Assembly (NCBI GenBank): GCA_022705365.1
Contig: JAKJEP010000017.1
Coordinates: forward strand, 14,623 to 20,093
Origin: Planctomycetota bacterium
GTDB lineage: Bacteria > Planctomycetota > Phycisphaerae > Sedimentisphaerales > SM23-30
Length of the DNA: 5,471 bases
Direction of reading: 5' to 3'
Position numbers and translations under genes: made by a program. Shown here one piece after another: positions 5,376 through 5,471 of this stretch. The notes under the pieces are model-generated. The model saw only the letters and a program-made list of their open reading frames with translations. It was not told the DNA's origin and searched no databases. Position 1 is the first letter of the stretch; each line of letters begins with the position of its first letter.

Positions 5376-5471
5376 ATGAGCAAGAAAATACATACGATAT
5401 ATGTCGGTTGGACGCTGGTTGCGGTTTTGTTCGCAGTTTTTTGCATCGGCGGGAAAATCGCCGATGGCAGG
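5376..5471 (+). CDS. N-terminus of an exported or membrane-anchored protein (partial, runs off the window)
   Basis: Only 32 codons are present. The segment begins MSKKIHTIYV, with a short basic start, and continues with a hydrophobic stretch (about residues 9-26, WTLVAVLFAVFCIGG) followed by KIADGR. This is a signal peptide or a single N-terminal membrane anchor. No AXA cleavage site or good lipobox is visible in what remains. Function cannot be told. The start is supported by the promoter just upstream; a conventional Shine-Dalgarno at normal distance is missing. Confidence 0.6.
   Translation, partial: MSKKIHTIYVGWTLVAVLFAVFCIGGKIADGR

Overview
The window looks like a chromosomal piece of a Gram-negative, peptidoglycan-containing bacterium of moderately high GC. 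I suspect Planctomycetota or a relative (PVC-type), because a secreted NPCBM plus GH36 enzyme, a small MgtE-like transporter and a 90-residue protein of familiar Planctomycete style occur together. That placement is inference from remembered family distributions, not something I could search. Three of the five genes have a clear CAGGAGA Shine-Dalgarno, which fixes their starts downstream of the longest possible reading frames.

Layout: (1) 1-173 is an AT-rich intergenic stretch with weak hairpins at the 3' end of the first gene. (2) 174-2618, minus strand, encodes a secreted GH36 alpha-galactosidase-type glycosidase with an N-terminal NPCBM carbohydrate-binding domain. (3) 2619-2959 is a divergent control region with a good promoter for each side (TTGACA-16-TACAAC leftward, TTGACG-17-TTTAAT rightward) and the first copy of a structured repeat of about 100 bp. 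(4) On the plus strand follow an M14-type zinc peptidase resembling murein peptide amidase MpaA but with a lipoprotein or signal sequence, a short MgtE-like CBS/membrane protein, and a 90-aa conserved-looking protein 37 nt behind it. (5) 5191-5375 holds the second copy of the repeat and a promoter, and a membrane-anchored or exported protein begins at 5376 and runs off the window.

How the genes work together: the glycosidase is a self-standing polysaccharide or oligosaccharide degrading gene transcribed away from the rest. The MgtE-like gene and the 90-aa gene look like a two-gene operon behind their own promoter. The peptidase is probably a separate unit.

The most notable unexplained feature is the pair of intergenic repeats (2792-2889 and 5229-5329, about 83-85% identical by hand). 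They share orientation, inverted ends, an internal hairpin with an identical loop followed by a T run, and a conserved 3' end. Each sits just upstream of a gene for an exported or membrane protein. In copy 1 the predicted transcription start falls at the left edge of the element, so it may be a structured mRNA leader; a MITE/REP-like repeat is the main alternative.
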